DNA from: Acanthornis magna
Lineage: Eukaryota; Chordata; Aves; Passeriformes; Acanthizidae
Direction of reading: 5' to 3'
DNA length: 64,000 nt
Assembly (NCBI GenBank): GCA_036785705.1
Contig: JAWUZG010000970.1
Coordinates: 5,531,501-5,595,500, forward strand
A program made the position numbers and the translations under genes. Positions 63,871 to 64,000 of the stretch are shown piece after piece; the stretch's first letter is position 1, and every line of letters begins with the position of its first letter. The notes under the pieces were generated by a model, which ran no database searches, was not told the origin of the DNA, and worked only from the letters and a program-made list of their open reading frames with translations.

Positions 63871-64000
63871 GTATGGTGATCTCAATGATTTTTTATTCAC
63901 TTTCCACTAGAGATATTTTAACAGATTAAAAATAAATGAACTAAAGATAGTGTTGAGGCAGAGAGTGTGTTTGCTGCATCTGGATACATTCTGAGATAAG
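63871..64000 (+). other. VPS41: VPS41 intron, 5' part, window edge
   Basis: Donor GTATGG and the first 130 bases of the next intron; nothing else visible. Confidence 0.85.

Noticed and set aside
1..64000. Search for tRNA, snRNA, snoRNA, miRNA and CRISPR-like arrays
   Set aside because: No cloverleaf with intact A and B boxes, no clear C/D or H/ACA box pairs, and no regularly spaced repeats were found by reading; the only tRNA-like piece is the SINE head.

Overview
This is vertebrate nuclear DNA carrying the middle of one large plus-strand gene, VPS41, the Vps41 subunit of the HOPS endolysosomal tethering complex. Sixteen coding exons are readable, with consistent GT-AG borders and compatible phases. 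Together they give 1,527 coding bases (509 codons), corresponding to about residues 57-565 of the 854-residue human protein. The promoter and first exons lie to the left of the window. The 3' exons, encoding the clathrin-heavy-chain-repeat region and the RING domain, lie to the right. Exons are only about 2.4 percent of the window; the rest is AT-rich intron.

The host is a bird, very probably a passerine. A 1.8-kb antisense CR1 retrotransposon and at least two further CR1 3' ends (CR1 is the dominant bird LINE) lie in the introns. A short SINE at about 34.1-34.3 kb joins a tRNA-Ile-like head to a CR1-like tail, the architecture known from songbird TguSINE1. Three LTR-like blocks, of types I recall from passerine genomes, lie in the introns before the exons at 50.0 and 62.1 kb.

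Layout: 0-18.7 kb, one exon and an 18.1-kb intron holding the CR1 copy and two exon-like segments that are not VPS41. 18.7-35.1 kb, four propeller exons and large introns with a nested homeodomain-site palindrome at 31.6 kb and the SINE. 35-50 kb, the rest of the WD40-like propeller, including one very weak splice donor. 50-56.6 kb, a denser exon cluster crossing into the alpha-solenoid. 56.6-62 kb, a repeat-rich intron with two opposed LTR-like blocks. 62-64 kb, three solenoid exons.

No second intact protein gene, RNA gene, CRISPR array or bacterial-type element was found. The longer open frames outside VPS41 are retroelement remnants or about the size expected by chance. The most interesting leads are the paired phase-0 exon-like segments in the first large intron, the weak donor cluster at 38.78 kb, and the nested palindrome with TAATTA cores.
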